A stretch of DNA of 32,200 nucleotides from an uncultured Massilia sp. (GTDB lineage: Bacteria; Pseudomonadota; Gammaproteobacteria; Burkholderiales; Burkholderiaceae). The stretch lies in contig CAMLMV010000062.1 of assembly GCA_946481275.1 (NCBI GenBank), positions 1 to 32,200 on the forward strand, in the 5' to 3' direction. Shown one piece after another: positions 1-7,113 of the stretch. Every line of letters begins with the position of its first letter. The stretch's first letter is position 1. The translations under genes and the position numbers were made by a program. Below the pieces are notes generated by a model, which saw only the letters and a program-made list of their open reading frames with translations, did not search any database and was not told where the DNA came from.

Positions 1-161
1 CTGTTAAGTAGAAAATTCTACTTCCAAACGCGCTCTTTTTGCGGGGGGATTACCGGCTACTGGCACAAATACGGCACAGTCAGTGTGCCAAAACGTGCAA
101 AACATTGCACTACATTGCAACACATCGCAGTGCCTAAGCCATTGAATTTTCGGAAGGAAGG
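1..161. other. Putative integrative-element attachment/leader region next to tRNA-Arg
   Basis: No convincing gene is visible. Reading leftward from the tRNA 3' end, the stretch is lower in GC than its neighbours and dense in short repeats: TGGCACA at 61-67 facing TGTGCCA at 84-90, a 10-bp tandem array at 102-131, and an inverted repeat with arms AAGTAGAA (6-13) and TTCTACTT (16-23). The segment around 133-150, read on the minus strand as AAAATTCAATGGCTTAGG, resembles the sequence often found between a tRNA 3' end and a P4-type tyrosine integrase gene. I infer that a leftward integrase gene may start just beyond base 1. No integrase codons are visible, so this rests on pattern only. Confidence 0.42.
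102..131. repeat. Three-copy 10-bp tandem repeat
   Basis: ACATTGCACT, ACATTGCAAC and ACATCGCAGT follow each other with an exact 10-bp period, so equivalent bases lie on the same face of the helix. This is the spacing expected of binding sites for a multimeric DNA-binding protein such as an integrase (arm sites), an excisionase or a small regulator. The array lies 31 bp beyond the tRNA 3' end. Confidence 0.6.
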
Positions 162-237
162 TGGCGCGGCTGGCGGGGATCGAACCCACGACCCTTGGCT
201 TCGGAGGCCAATACTCTATCCACTGAGCTACAGCCGC
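162..237 (-). tRNA. tRNA-Arg (anticodon CCG)
   Basis: The reverse complement folds as a complete 76-nt tRNA with encoded CCA. The acceptor stem is GCGGCTG with CAGCCGC, the D stem GCTC with GAGT, and the anticodon stem TTGGC with GCCAA around the loop CTCCGAA, giving anticodon CCG, which reads CGG arginine codons. The T stem is GTGGG with CCCGC around loop TTCGATC. The 3' end points left, toward the repeat-rich stretch at 1-161, the geometry expected if the tRNA 3' end serves as an integration site. Confidence 0.97.
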
Positions 238-316
238 GCTGGTCGAAGTGATGCGAAGGATACAGTCTTTCCCGTGCGTCGTCTATGGCAACCGGCCGCT
301 CCAGCGGGAAATTGCG

Positions 317-345
317 TTTCCACCAAGTGTCTTTGGGTCTATAAT
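317..345 (+). promoter_or_regulatory. Sigma-70-type promoter for the cytochrome c gene
   Basis: A perfect -10 hexamer TATAAT (340-345) is preceded, at a 17-bp spacer, by TTTCCA (317-322), a 4/6 match to the -35 consensus. Transcription would start near 352, leaving a leader of about 78 nt before the ATG at 430. Confidence 0.55.
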
Positions 346-429
346 CGCCCGGCGGCATTGCATATAAATAAGTATTCCACGTATTCCGCAGGGCAGAAGC
401 AGGTTTTTTTAATTTGTATTAAGGAAATC

Positions 430-1326
430 ATGAGCGACGCGCACAACGAACACCAATCCTTCATCCGGACCCCCAAGCAACTGATCATCGCAGTGGCTGG
501 TTTTTTCCTGGTCATCGTCATCGGCATCATCCTGCTGGTGATCTTTGCCACCAACAAGCCCCTGGGCGGCGCCGGGTCCGAGAGCCAGAGCGCGCAAGCC
601 GTCGCGACGCGCGTGCGCCCGGTGGCCGAGGAAGGGTTTGCGTTCAAGGATGCGAACGCGCCCAAGGTCCTGCAATCGGGCCAGGCCGTGTATAACGCCA
701 CCTGCGTCGCCTGCCACGGCTCGGGCGCAGCCGGTGCGCCGAAGGTCGGCGATGCAGCCGGCTGGGGCGCCCGCATCGCCCAGGGCTACGACACCCTCGT
801 CCAGCACGCCGTGCAAGGCATCCGCGCGATGCCGGCCAAGGGCGGCAATCCCGATCTCGACGATATCGAAGTCGCCCGCGCGGTGGTCTACATGGCCAAC
901 CAGTCGGGCGCCAAGTTCAAGGAGCCGGAAGCGCCGGCGGCAGGCGCGCAGGCACCGGCCCAGGCCGCAGCTGCACCGGCAGCGCCCGCCACGCCCGCAC
1001 CGGCCCAGCCGGCCGCGACGCCGGGTACGCCGCCCGTCGCAGGCGCGATCGCGACCCCGGCCGTGGCCGGCAACAACGAGGCCGGCAAGGCCCTGTTCAA
1101 TACGGCCTGCACCGCCTGCCACACCGCGGGCATCGCCGGCGCGCCCAAGATCGGCGACAAGGCCGCGTGGGCACCGCGCATCGCGCAAGGCACCAATACG
1201 CTGTACGAGCATGCCATCAAGGGCTTCCAGGGCAAGGCCGGCATGATGCCGCCGAAGGGCGGTTCCACGGCACCGGATGCCGACGTGAAAGCCGCCGTGG
1301 ACTACATGGTCGCGGCCGCGAAATAA
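430..1326 (+). CDS. Membrane-anchored dihaem c-type cytochrome (cytochrome c5-like)
   Basis: Predicted protein of 298 residues. The ATG at 430 is chosen because AAGGA lies five bases upstream; the frame is open further upstream, but that would read across the tRNA gene. A short cytoplasmic N-terminus is followed by one hydrophobic segment (about residues 18-40) that should act as an uncleaved anchor, placing the rest in the periplasm. Two cytochrome c domains follow. The first binds haem at C92-x2-C95-H96 with likely axial ligand M134; the second at C227-x2-C230-H231 with M272 or M273. An Ala/Pro-rich linker (about 167-210) separates them. The two domains resemble each other, pointing to internal duplication. 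Such proteins carry electrons in respiratory chains; the partner is not shown by the neighbours. Identity as a c-type cytochrome is firm, the subfamily less so. Confidence 0.9.
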   Translation: MSDAHNEHQSFIRTPKQLIIAVAGFFLVIVIGIILLVIFATNKPLGGAGSESQSAQAVATRVRPVAEEGFAFKDANAPKVLQSGQAVYNATCVACHGSGAAGAPKVGDAAGWGARIAQGYDTLVQHAVQGIRAMPAKGGNPDLDDIEVARAVVYMANQSGAKFKEPEAPAAGAQAPAQAAAAPAAPATPAPAQPAATPGTPPVAGAIATPAVAGNNEAGKALFNTACTACHTAGIAGAPKIGDKAAWAPRIAQGTNTLYEHAIKGFQGKAGMMPPKGGSTAPDADVKAAVDYMVAAAK

Positions 1327-1339
1327 GCTGAACAAGCCG

Positions 1340-1367
1340 AAAAAACCGTCCCGCGGGACGGTTTTTT
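1340..1367 (+). terminator. Rho-independent terminator after the cytochrome gene
   Basis: The stem ACCGTCCC with GGGACGGT has a two-base centre, is flanked by A5 on the left and T5 on the right, and lies 14 bp after the stop codon. It separates the cytochrome from the beta-helix gene starting at 1391, leaving only 23 bp between terminator and start codon. Confidence 0.88.
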
Positions 1368-1390
1368 CATGGATCAGAGAAGGAATCGAC

Positions 1391-2545
1391 GTGTCACCGT
1401 TGTACACCCCCGTTACCCGCAAACCGATATTCTCCCTTGCCCTCGCGACGGCGCTGCTGGCAGCCGGCAGCGCAGGCGCCGCCACGCTGTCGGTAGGGCC
1501 GGGCAAGACCTATGTCGCCCCATGCGCGGCCTTTGCGGCCGCAAAGGATGGCGACACCATCGAGATCGTCGGCGACTGGACGTACAACGGCGACACCTGC
1601 GCGATCGCCCGCAGCAACCTGACCATCCGCGGCGTGCAGGGCCGTCCGGTCATCGACGCGGCCGGACAGCAATTCGGCAACAAGGGCACCTGGGTCGTCA
1701 CGGGCAACAACATCACGGTCGAGAACGTCGAGATGCTGGGCGCGAAAGTCAGGGACCGCAATGGCGCGGCGCTCCGTCTCGAAGGTACGAATTTCACGCT
1801 GCGCCAGGCTTTCATCCACGATAACGAGAACGGCATCCTGAGCGGCGTGAACCGGAACAGCACGATCGTGATCGAGCACAGCGAGTTCGGCCACAATGGC
1901 GGCGGCGATGGCCAGACGCACAACCTGTACATCGGCAACGCCAAGAGCCTGACCTTCCGGTACAACTATTCGCACGACGCGGTGATCGGCCACAACCTCA
2001 AGTCGCGTGCCATGTTCAACATGATCGCGTACAACCGCTTCTCGAGCACGCCGCCCGGCCGGCCCGGCAGCACCGCCAGCGGCAAGCCGTCGTACGAGAT
2101 CGACCTGCCGAGCGCCGGTACGTCCTACCTCATCGGCAACGTGATCGAACAGCCGGCCATCAACGACAATCCCGCCATGGTGGCGTATGGCGAAGAAGGC
2201 GCGTCGAATCCTGGGCAGGATCTGTACGTCATCAATAATACGTTCGTGAACGACTTTACCAGCGGTACGTTCGTGTTCGTCAGCGGCAAGGTGTCGACGC
2301 CCGCCCTCATCCAGAACAACGTCTTTGCCGGTCCCGGTACCGTAAGCACGCAAGCCAGCGCCATCCAGAAAGACAACCGCCGCCTGGAAAAGCCGGGTTT
2401 CGTCGACCGCGCCGGCCTCACGTTGCGGCCGCTGGTCAATGAGATCGTCCTGAAGGCGGGTCCGGCAGCGGATCCGTGGACCAGCGGCGCCGGGTCGAAG
2501 GACGCCGCCGCCAAAGCCCGGCCGAGCGGTTACCCGCAGCACTGA
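1391..2545 (+). CDS. Secreted right-handed beta-helix protein, paralogue 1 (no C-terminal modules)
   Basis: Predicted protein of 384 residues starting at GTG, with AGAAGGAA about seven bases upstream. A signal peptide (basic start, hydrophobic core about 13-28, cleavage near SAGA-A) leads into the segment ATLSVGPGKTY shared by all three paralogues. The body consists of short repeated beta-strand turns (for example NLTIRGV, NITVENVEM, NFTLRQAFI, TIVIEHSEFGHN, SLTFRYNYSH) typical of parallel beta-helix (PbH1/pectate-lyase-like) proteins. The conserved segments HNLYIG and GHNLKSRA appear in all three. Unlike the other two it lacks the DIGAYE strand and every four-cysteine module, ending in an Ala/Gly-rich tail. 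It may bind or cleave a polysaccharide, but no catalytic site can be assigned. Its own promoter is not evident, and the GTTACA repeat found before its relatives is absent. Confidence 0.85.
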   Translation: MSPLYTPVTRKPIFSLALATALLAAGSAGAATLSVGPGKTYVAPCAAFAAAKDGDTIEIVGDWTYNGDTCAIARSNLTIRGVQGRPVIDAAGQQFGNKGTWVVTGNNITVENVEMLGAKVRDRNGAALRLEGTNFTLRQAFIHDNENGILSGVNRNSTIVIEHSEFGHNGGGDGQTHNLYIGNAKSLTFRYNYSHDAVIGHNLKSRAMFNMIAYNRFSSTPPGRPGSTASGKPSYEIDLPSAGTSYLIGNVIEQPAINDNPAMVAYGEEGASNPGQDLYVINNTFVNDFTSGTFVFVSGKVSTPALIQNNVFAGPGTVSTQASAIQKDNRRLEKPGFVDRAGLTLRPLVNEIVLKAGPAADPWTSGAGSKDAAAKARPSGYPQH

Positions 2546-2937
2546 CGCTTATACGCAACAGTTCGCGTCCATCAGCGCTTTTTCTGCTGATTTTCGTCAA
2601 AAAGTTGGATTTTGAGGTTTTATGCCTGAATGCTAAGACCTCTTGCAAATCTTTAACTATTGGTTTGTTGCTTCCAGAACTCGACGTTTCATAGGGAGAA
2701 TAAAAGTTGGGTTGCGGAAACACAAACGGCAGCGTTCCGAATAAAATGTGCAGGATGCCATCAAGATGGAATTTTTGGCATGAAGAATGGTGAACGAAGC
2801 GTCCATCGTTTTGTTTCAGGTCTTTTTAATTGAACAATCCCTGTTACATGCCGTTACAAAGCCAGGATGGGAAACCTCGTATTCTGCATCTTGCCCTTGG
2901 GAATTACTTCCCGCACAGAAACTTTACGAGGACTCTC
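2546..2937. other. AT-rich intergenic leader of beta-helix paralogue 2
   Basis: About 390 bp without a credible gene, much richer in A and T than the flanking genes. It contains an inverted repeat (ATGCCA at 2756-2761 facing TGGCAT about 15 bp later) and patches shared with the upstream region of paralogue 3, such as TTCCAG followed by CATAGGGA (2690-2697), which lies at nearly the same distance from the GTTACA repeat in both. Short open frames here have no ribosome binding site and atypical composition. Confidence 0.6.
2843..2887 (+). promoter_or_regulatory. Response-regulator-type promoter of paralogue 2 (GTTACA direct repeat plus -10)
   Basis: GTTACA occurs at 2843-2848 and 2853-2858 with an exact 10-bp period. 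After a fixed 17-bp gap comes CTCGTATTCTGCA (2876-2888), whose TATTCT (2880-2885) makes a plausible -10 element. No good -35 is present; the repeat sits where an activator would substitute for it. The repeat reads TACATGCCGTTACA, one mismatch from the E. coli RstA box TACATNTNGTTACA. The same arrangement with identical spacing precedes paralogue 3. Binding by an OmpR/RstA-family regulator is an inference. Confidence 0.62.
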
Positions 2938-4788
2938 ATGCACACCTTGCGTAACCAATCACTCCTGGCTGCCACCGTTCTGTTGGCCTGCGCAGGTGTG
3001 ACCTCCGCGTCCGCAGCCACGCTGTCGGTCGGCCCGGGCAAAACCTATGCCAAACCCTGCGCCGCCATCGCTGTCGCCAAGGACGGCGACGTCATCGAAA
3101 TCGCCGGCAACACCACTTACAGCGGCGACGTCTGCAGCATCAACCGCCACAACCTGACCATCCGCGGCGTCAACGGCCGCCCGAAGATCGACGCCGCCGG
3201 CAAGAGTGCCGCCGACAAGGGTATCTGGGTCGTCAACGGCAACAACCTGACGGTCGATAACGTCGAGATGTACGGCGCGAAGGTCTGGGACGTCAACGGC
3301 GCCGCGTTCCGCCTGCAGGGCACCGGTTTCACGCTGCGTAACTCGTTTATTCACGACAACGAAAACGGTATCCTGGCCAATGCCAACGTCAACAGCGACA
3401 TCCTGATCGAATACACCGAATTCGGCCACAACGGCGCAGGCGACGGCCAGTCGCACAACCTGTACATCGGTCACGTGAAGAGCCTCACGTTCCGCTACAA
3501 CTACTCGCACGATGCGAACATCGGCCACAATCTGAAGTCGCGCGCGGAGACGAACCTGATCGCCTACAACCGCTTCTCGAGCACTCCGCCGGGCGTGACG
3601 GGCAGCACCGCGGCCGGCCAGCCGTCGTACGAAATCAACCTGCCGAATGCCGGTACGTCCTACATCATCGGCAACATCATCGAGCAGCCGGCCACCAACC
3701 AGAACCCGACCATGGTGGCCTACGGTGAAGAAGGCGTGACCAACGCCGGCAGCGACCTGTACGTCATCAACAATACGTTCCTGAATAACTATTCTGACGG
3801 CACGTTCCTGTTTGTCAGCGGCAAGGTCCCGACTCCGGCGGTGATCCAGAACAATATCTTCGCCGGCATCGGTACCCTCAGCACGCAGGCCAGCTCGATC
3901 CTGAAGTCCAACTATCGTTCGGTGGCGCCCGGCTTCGCCGATCGCGACAAAGGGGACCTGCACCCGACCGGCAGTGCGCTCGTGATCAATGCCGCTACGA
4001 ATCCGGGCGTGTCGCCCAAGGGCGTCTCGCTGACCCCGGTCGCACAATACAAAGGCAACGCTTCCGGCGAAGCACGCCCGGTGGTCGGCCAGCTGGACAT
4101 CGGCGCGTACGAAGCGACGGGCGATGCGGCGAACGTTGCGCCCGTCACCTGGACGGCTTGCGCCAACGAACTTTCGACCTGCTCGTTCAGCGGTACCCGT
4201 GAGGTCCGCTACGGCGCCAACGGCGTCTATACGACGAAGTTCGTGACCGCCTCGACCCCGTGCACGAGCGCCGTGTTCGGCGATCCGATCCGCGGCGTCG
4301 CCAAGACGTGCAGCTATTCCAGCACGCTGTCGACCGCGAGTACGGCTGCGGCCCCGTCCTGGATTCCCTGCGCCGGCGAGAACTACCTCTGCACGTTCAC
4401 CGGCACCCGCGAAGTCCGTTTCGGCGCCGGTACCTCGTTCGTGACCAAGACGTTCACCGGTCCCGTCACCTGCTGGCCGAAGGCATTCGGCAGCGACCCG
4501 GCCCAGGGCGTGCTGAAGACCTGCAGCTACTCCAGCAACACGATCGCGACGTCGGGCTCGACGACCACGACGCCCACGGCACCGGCACCGGCACCGGCGC
4601 CGTCCGACAGCGGCTGGACGGCGTGTGCGGCCGAGGGCGGTATCTGCTCGGTGACGGGTACGCATCAGGTCCGCTATGGCGCCAACGGCATGTATGCAAC
4701 CAAGACCGTGACCGGTCCGGTGGCCTGCACGAATGCTGTCTTCGGTGATCCGGCCTACCGGGTCGTCAAGAGCTGCAGCTATAAATAA
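2938..4788 (+). CDS. Secreted right-handed beta-helix protein, paralogue 2, with three C-terminal four-cysteine modules
   Basis: Predicted protein of 616 residues. The ATG at 2938 follows ACGAGGA and directly begins a signal peptide (hydrophobic about 8-22, cleavage near SASA-A); an in-frame TTG 108 bases upstream would put extra residues before the signal and would overlap the promoter. Residues about 27-392 form the parallel beta-helix shared with paralogues 1 and 3 and close with DIGAYE (387-392). Three modules follow, about 405-460, 475-531 and 560-615. Each begins W-x2-CA and has four cysteines spaced C-x6-C-x26-C-x15/16-C (C408/415/442/458, C478/485/512/529, C563/570/597/613), with a central G-T-[RH]-[EQ]-V-R-[YF]-G and a late FG-x0/1-DP. 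The last two are joined by a Thr/Ala/Pro linker (540-556). Two disulfides per module are likely. Such modules suggest binding to polysaccharide or envelope, which is unproven. Confidence 0.87.
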   Translation: MHTLRNQSLLAATVLLACAGVTSASAATLSVGPGKTYAKPCAAIAVAKDGDVIEIAGNTTYSGDVCSINRHNLTIRGVNGRPKIDAAGKSAADKGIWVVNGNNLTVDNVEMYGAKVWDVNGAAFRLQGTGFTLRNSFIHDNENGILANANVNSDILIEYTEFGHNGAGDGQSHNLYIGHVKSLTFRYNYSHDANIGHNLKSRAETNLIAYNRFSSTPPGVTGSTAAGQPSYEINLPNAGTSYIIGNIIEQPATNQNPTMVAYGEEGVTNAGSDLYVINNTFLNNYSDGTFLFVSGKVPTPAVIQNNIFAGIGTLSTQASSILKSNYRSVAPGFADRDKGDLHPTGSALVINAATNPGVSPKGVSLTPVAQYKGNASGEARPVVGQLDIGAYEATGDAANVAPVTWTACANELSTCSFSGTREVRYGANGVYTTKFVTASTPCTSAVFGDPIRGVAKTCSYSSTLSTASTAAAPSWIPCAGENYLCTFTGTREVRFGAGTSFVTKTFTGPVTCWPKAFGSDPAQGVLKTCSYSSNTIATSGSTTTTPTAPAPAPAPSDSGWTACAAEGGICSVTGTHQVRYGANGMYATKTVTGPVACTNAVFGDPAYRVVKSCSYK

Positions 4789-4810
4789 TCCCCGGCGTTC
4801 CCGATCCGGC

Positions 4811-4840
4811 AAAAAACGCGGCCTCGTGCCGCGTTTTTTT
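4811..4840 (+). terminator. Rho-independent terminator after paralogue 2
   Basis: ACGCGGC pairs with GCCGCGT around CTCGT, preceded by an A run and followed by T7, starting 22 bp after the stop codon. Confidence 0.9.
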
Positions 4841-5310
4841 ATTTTCGGTTATCGGTTTGACGGGGTATTTTGTGGCGCTAAAGTCTCATTAATTGTCCGC
4901 AATTACTCCAGAAACAACCTTTTGTCAGAAAATAGTTTCCATACCTGAACTTTTTCTGTAAATTCCACGAACGTAGTGAAACTCGGCACAACGATCTTGC
5001 CCGAAAAAATGCGGCGTGAACGCAACATCGGCTTAATTTCAAAAAATTTTTTTTGAAGCCATTCAGATAACATGCCCCGACATTGGAATTGCCAGAAAGA
5101 CAGCCACGTTGTCATTCTAGCTTTGTCGATGAATTTTCCAGCGGAAATTAGATTCCATAGGGAAAAACCGTAAAAAACAGTTTCAGGCATCAATTTTTCT
5201 TGCGCTCAATGCTAGAAAGAGCAGCCACATAATGTTCTTTCGCTCTACTAAATAAGGCTAAAAGGAACATCAATTAGCCTCTTTTCAGGATTGCTGGTTC
5301 ATTATTTTCG
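4841..5310. other. Long AT-rich non-coding region upstream of paralogue 3
   Basis: About 470 bp with strikingly low GC for this genome. I see no credible gene: the longest open frame (minus strand, 4903-5193) starts at TTG without a good ribosome binding site and has no recognisable features. Visible elements are an A6T8 tract around 5041-5054 that may bend DNA, an imperfect direct repeat around 5091-5115 and 5213-5240 (both containing GAAAGA and CAGCCAC), and GGCTAA (5256-5261) facing TTAGCC (5274-5279). CATAGGGA at 5156-5163 matches a copy upstream of paralogue 2. It may be an extended regulatory region or the remains of an older insertion. Confidence 0.55.
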
Positions 5311-5356
5311 GTTACACTTCGTTACAGGCCCTCGATCTTAAAACTCGTATTCTGCA
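5311..5356 (+). promoter_or_regulatory. Response-regulator-type promoter of paralogue 3 (GTTACA direct repeat plus -10)
   Basis: GTTACA at 5311-5316 and 5321-5326 repeats the 10-bp period seen before paralogue 2, and CTCGTATTCTGCA follows at 5344-5356 after the same 17-bp gap. TATTCT (5348-5353) is the likely -10. The repeat reads TACACTTCGTTACA, one mismatch from the RstA-box consensus TACATNTNGTTACA. Surrounding bases differ between the two promoters, so the shared parts look conserved rather than merely recently copied. Confidence 0.62.
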
Positions 5357-5411
5357 ACTTTCCAGCAGGAACAACTGCTGACAGGCAATCTGCTTACGAG
5401 GATAAATCGAC

Positions 5412-7046
5412 ATGCAACAACTGCGTCAAACCGCATCGCGCAACACCCAATTCTCCGCTTCGCACCTGGCTGCTGCCGTCCTGATGGCGTTCGCAGGTGT
5501 GGCCACTGCATCCGCAGCGACGCTGTCGGTTGGCCCGGGCAAGACCTACGCCAAGCCGTGCGCTGCGATCGCCGCCGCCAAGGATGGCGACGTCATCGAA
5601 ATCACCGGCAACACCACGTATAGCGGCGACGTCTGCTACATCCCGCGTAACAACCTGACGATCCGCGGCGTCAACGGCCGTCCGAAGATCGACGCGGCCG
5701 GCAAGAACGCGGCCGGCAAAGGCATCTGGGTCGTCAGCGGCAGCAACCTGACCGTCGACAACGTCGAAATGTACGGCGCTAAAGTGCCGGACGCAAACGG
5801 TGCTGCGTTCCGCCTCGAAGGGGCCGGTTTCACGCTGCGCAACTCGTTCCTCCACGATAACCAGAACGGTATCCTGGCGAACGCCAACGTCAACAGCGAC
5901 ATCGTGATCGAGAACACCGAATTCGGCCACAACGGCGCAGGCGACGGCCAGTCGCACAACCTGTACATCGGTCACGTGAAGAGCCTGACCTTCCGCTACA
6001 ACTTCTCGCACGACGCCAACCTCGGCCACAACCTGAAGTCGCGCGCAGATACCAACCTGATCGCGTACAACCGCTTCTCGAGCCTGAACCCGGGCGAGAC
6101 GGGCAGCACCGCCGCCGGCAAGCCGTCGTACGAGATCGACCTGCCGAACGCCGGTACGTCCTACGTCATCGGCAACATCATCCAGCAACCGGCATCGAAC
6201 GCGAACGCGGCAATGCTGGCCTACGGTGAAGAAGGCGCGACCAACGCCGGCAGCGACCTGTACGTCATCAACAACACGTTCCTGAACGATATGGGCAGCG
6301 GCGGTACGTTCATGTTCGTCAGCGGCAAGGTGCCGACCCCGGCCATCGCCCAGAACAACATCTATGCCGGCGTCGGCACGTTCAGCACGCAGGCATCGAC
6401 GGTCGACAAGACGAACTACCGTTCGGCCTCGCCGAGCTTCGCGAACCGCGCCGCGTACGACCTGCATCCGACCGGCAGCGCGCTGGTGATCGATGCCGGC
6501 TCGGATCCGGGCGTGTCGGCCAAGGGCGTGTCGCTGAAGGCTATCGCGCAATACAAGCATGTCGCCGCCGGCGAAGCACGTCCGGTGGTCGGCCAGATCG
6601 ACATCGGCGCGTACGAATCGACGACCGCGCCGACCACGTCGACGACGTCCTGGACCGCTTGCGGCAACGAAGGCTCGACCTGCTCGTTCAGCGGCACCCG
6701 TGAAGTCCGCTTCGGCGCGAACGGTGTGTACACGTCGAAAACGATCACGGGCTCCACGCCGTGCACGACCGCCGTGTTCGGCGATCCGATCCGCGGCGTC
6801 GTCAAGTCGTGCAGCTACGCCAGCACGACCACGGCTGCGCCGGTGACCGCTACGCCGACGTTCACGGCCTGCGCCACCGAAAACGGCACCTGCTCGTTCA
6901 CCGGCAAGCGTGAAGTCCGCTACGGCACCAGCACGATCTACACCTCGAAGGTCGTGACCGGTCCGGTCAAGTGCACCAACGCCGTGTTCGGCGACCCGGC
7001 ACGCGGCCAGGTCAAGTCCTGCTCCTACTCGAGCGTGACGCAGTAA
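5412..7046 (+). CDS. Secreted right-handed beta-helix protein, paralogue 3, with two C-terminal four-cysteine modules
   Basis: Predicted protein of 544 residues. The ATG at 5412 is preceded by ACGAGGATAA. The signal peptide is longer than in paralogue 2 (hydrophobic about 18-33, cleavage near TASA-A). The beta-helix spans about 36-402, with HNLYIG (182-187), GHNLKSRA (205-212) and DIGAYE (397-402). Two modules follow, 414-469 (C417/424/451/467) and 484-539 (C487/494/521/537), keeping the C-x6-C-x26-C-x15-C spacing; the second starts with F instead of W. It is closest to paralogue 2: a 73-bp stretch (5914-5986 here, 3413-3485 there) is identical at DNA level. Export to periplasm or outside is likely. 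Function is unknown; a polysaccharide-directed role follows only from the fold. Confidence 0.87.
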   Translation: MQQLRQTASRNTQFSASHLAAAVLMAFAGVATASAATLSVGPGKTYAKPCAAIAAAKDGDVIEITGNTTYSGDVCYIPRNNLTIRGVNGRPKIDAAGKNAAGKGIWVVSGSNLTVDNVEMYGAKVPDANGAAFRLEGAGFTLRNSFLHDNQNGILANANVNSDIVIENTEFGHNGAGDGQSHNLYIGHVKSLTFRYNFSHDANLGHNLKSRADTNLIAYNRFSSLNPGETGSTAAGKPSYEIDLPNAGTSYVIGNIIQQPASNANAAMLAYGEEGATNAGSDLYVINNTFLNDMGSGGTFMFVSGKVPTPAIAQNNIYAGVGTFSTQASTVDKTNYRSASPSFANRAAYDLHPTGSALVIDAGSDPGVSAKGVSLKAIAQYKHVAAGEARPVVGQIDIGAYESTTAPTTSTTSWTACGNEGSTCSFSGTREVRFGANGVYTSKTITGSTPCTTAVFGDPIRGVVKSCSYASTTTAAPVTATPTFTACATENGTCSFTGKREVRYGTSTIYTSKVVTGPVKCTNAVFGDPARGQVKSCSYSSVTQ

Positions 7047-7065
7047 TCGCTTCACCCGCACCATG

Positions 7066-7094
7066 AAAAAAAGCCGCTTCGAGCGGCTTTTTTT
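7066..7094. terminator. Bidirectional terminator between paralogue 3 and the M13 peptidase genes
   Basis: AAGCCGCT pairs with AGCGGCTT around a three-base loop, with an A run on the left and a T run on the right, so it can end transcripts from both converging genes (stops at 7046 and 7114). Confidence 0.9.
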
Positions 7095-7113
7095 GCGTGC
7101 CGGCGTTACGCCA

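Noticed and set aside
85..429. An open frame continuous with the cytochrome c gene reaching back to base 85
   Set aside because: It would translate across the tRNA-Arg gene and the promoter; the ATG at 430 has a ribosome binding site and starts directly before the membrane anchor.
2830..2937. Upstream TTG start for beta-helix paralogue 2
   Set aside because: It lies inside the predicted promoter, has no ribosome binding site, and would place about 36 non-signal residues before the signal peptide.
4903..5193. 96-residue minus-strand open frame in the AT-rich region
   Set aside because: TTG start, no convincing ribosome binding site and no recognisable domain; AT-rich DNA does not give enough evidence for coding.
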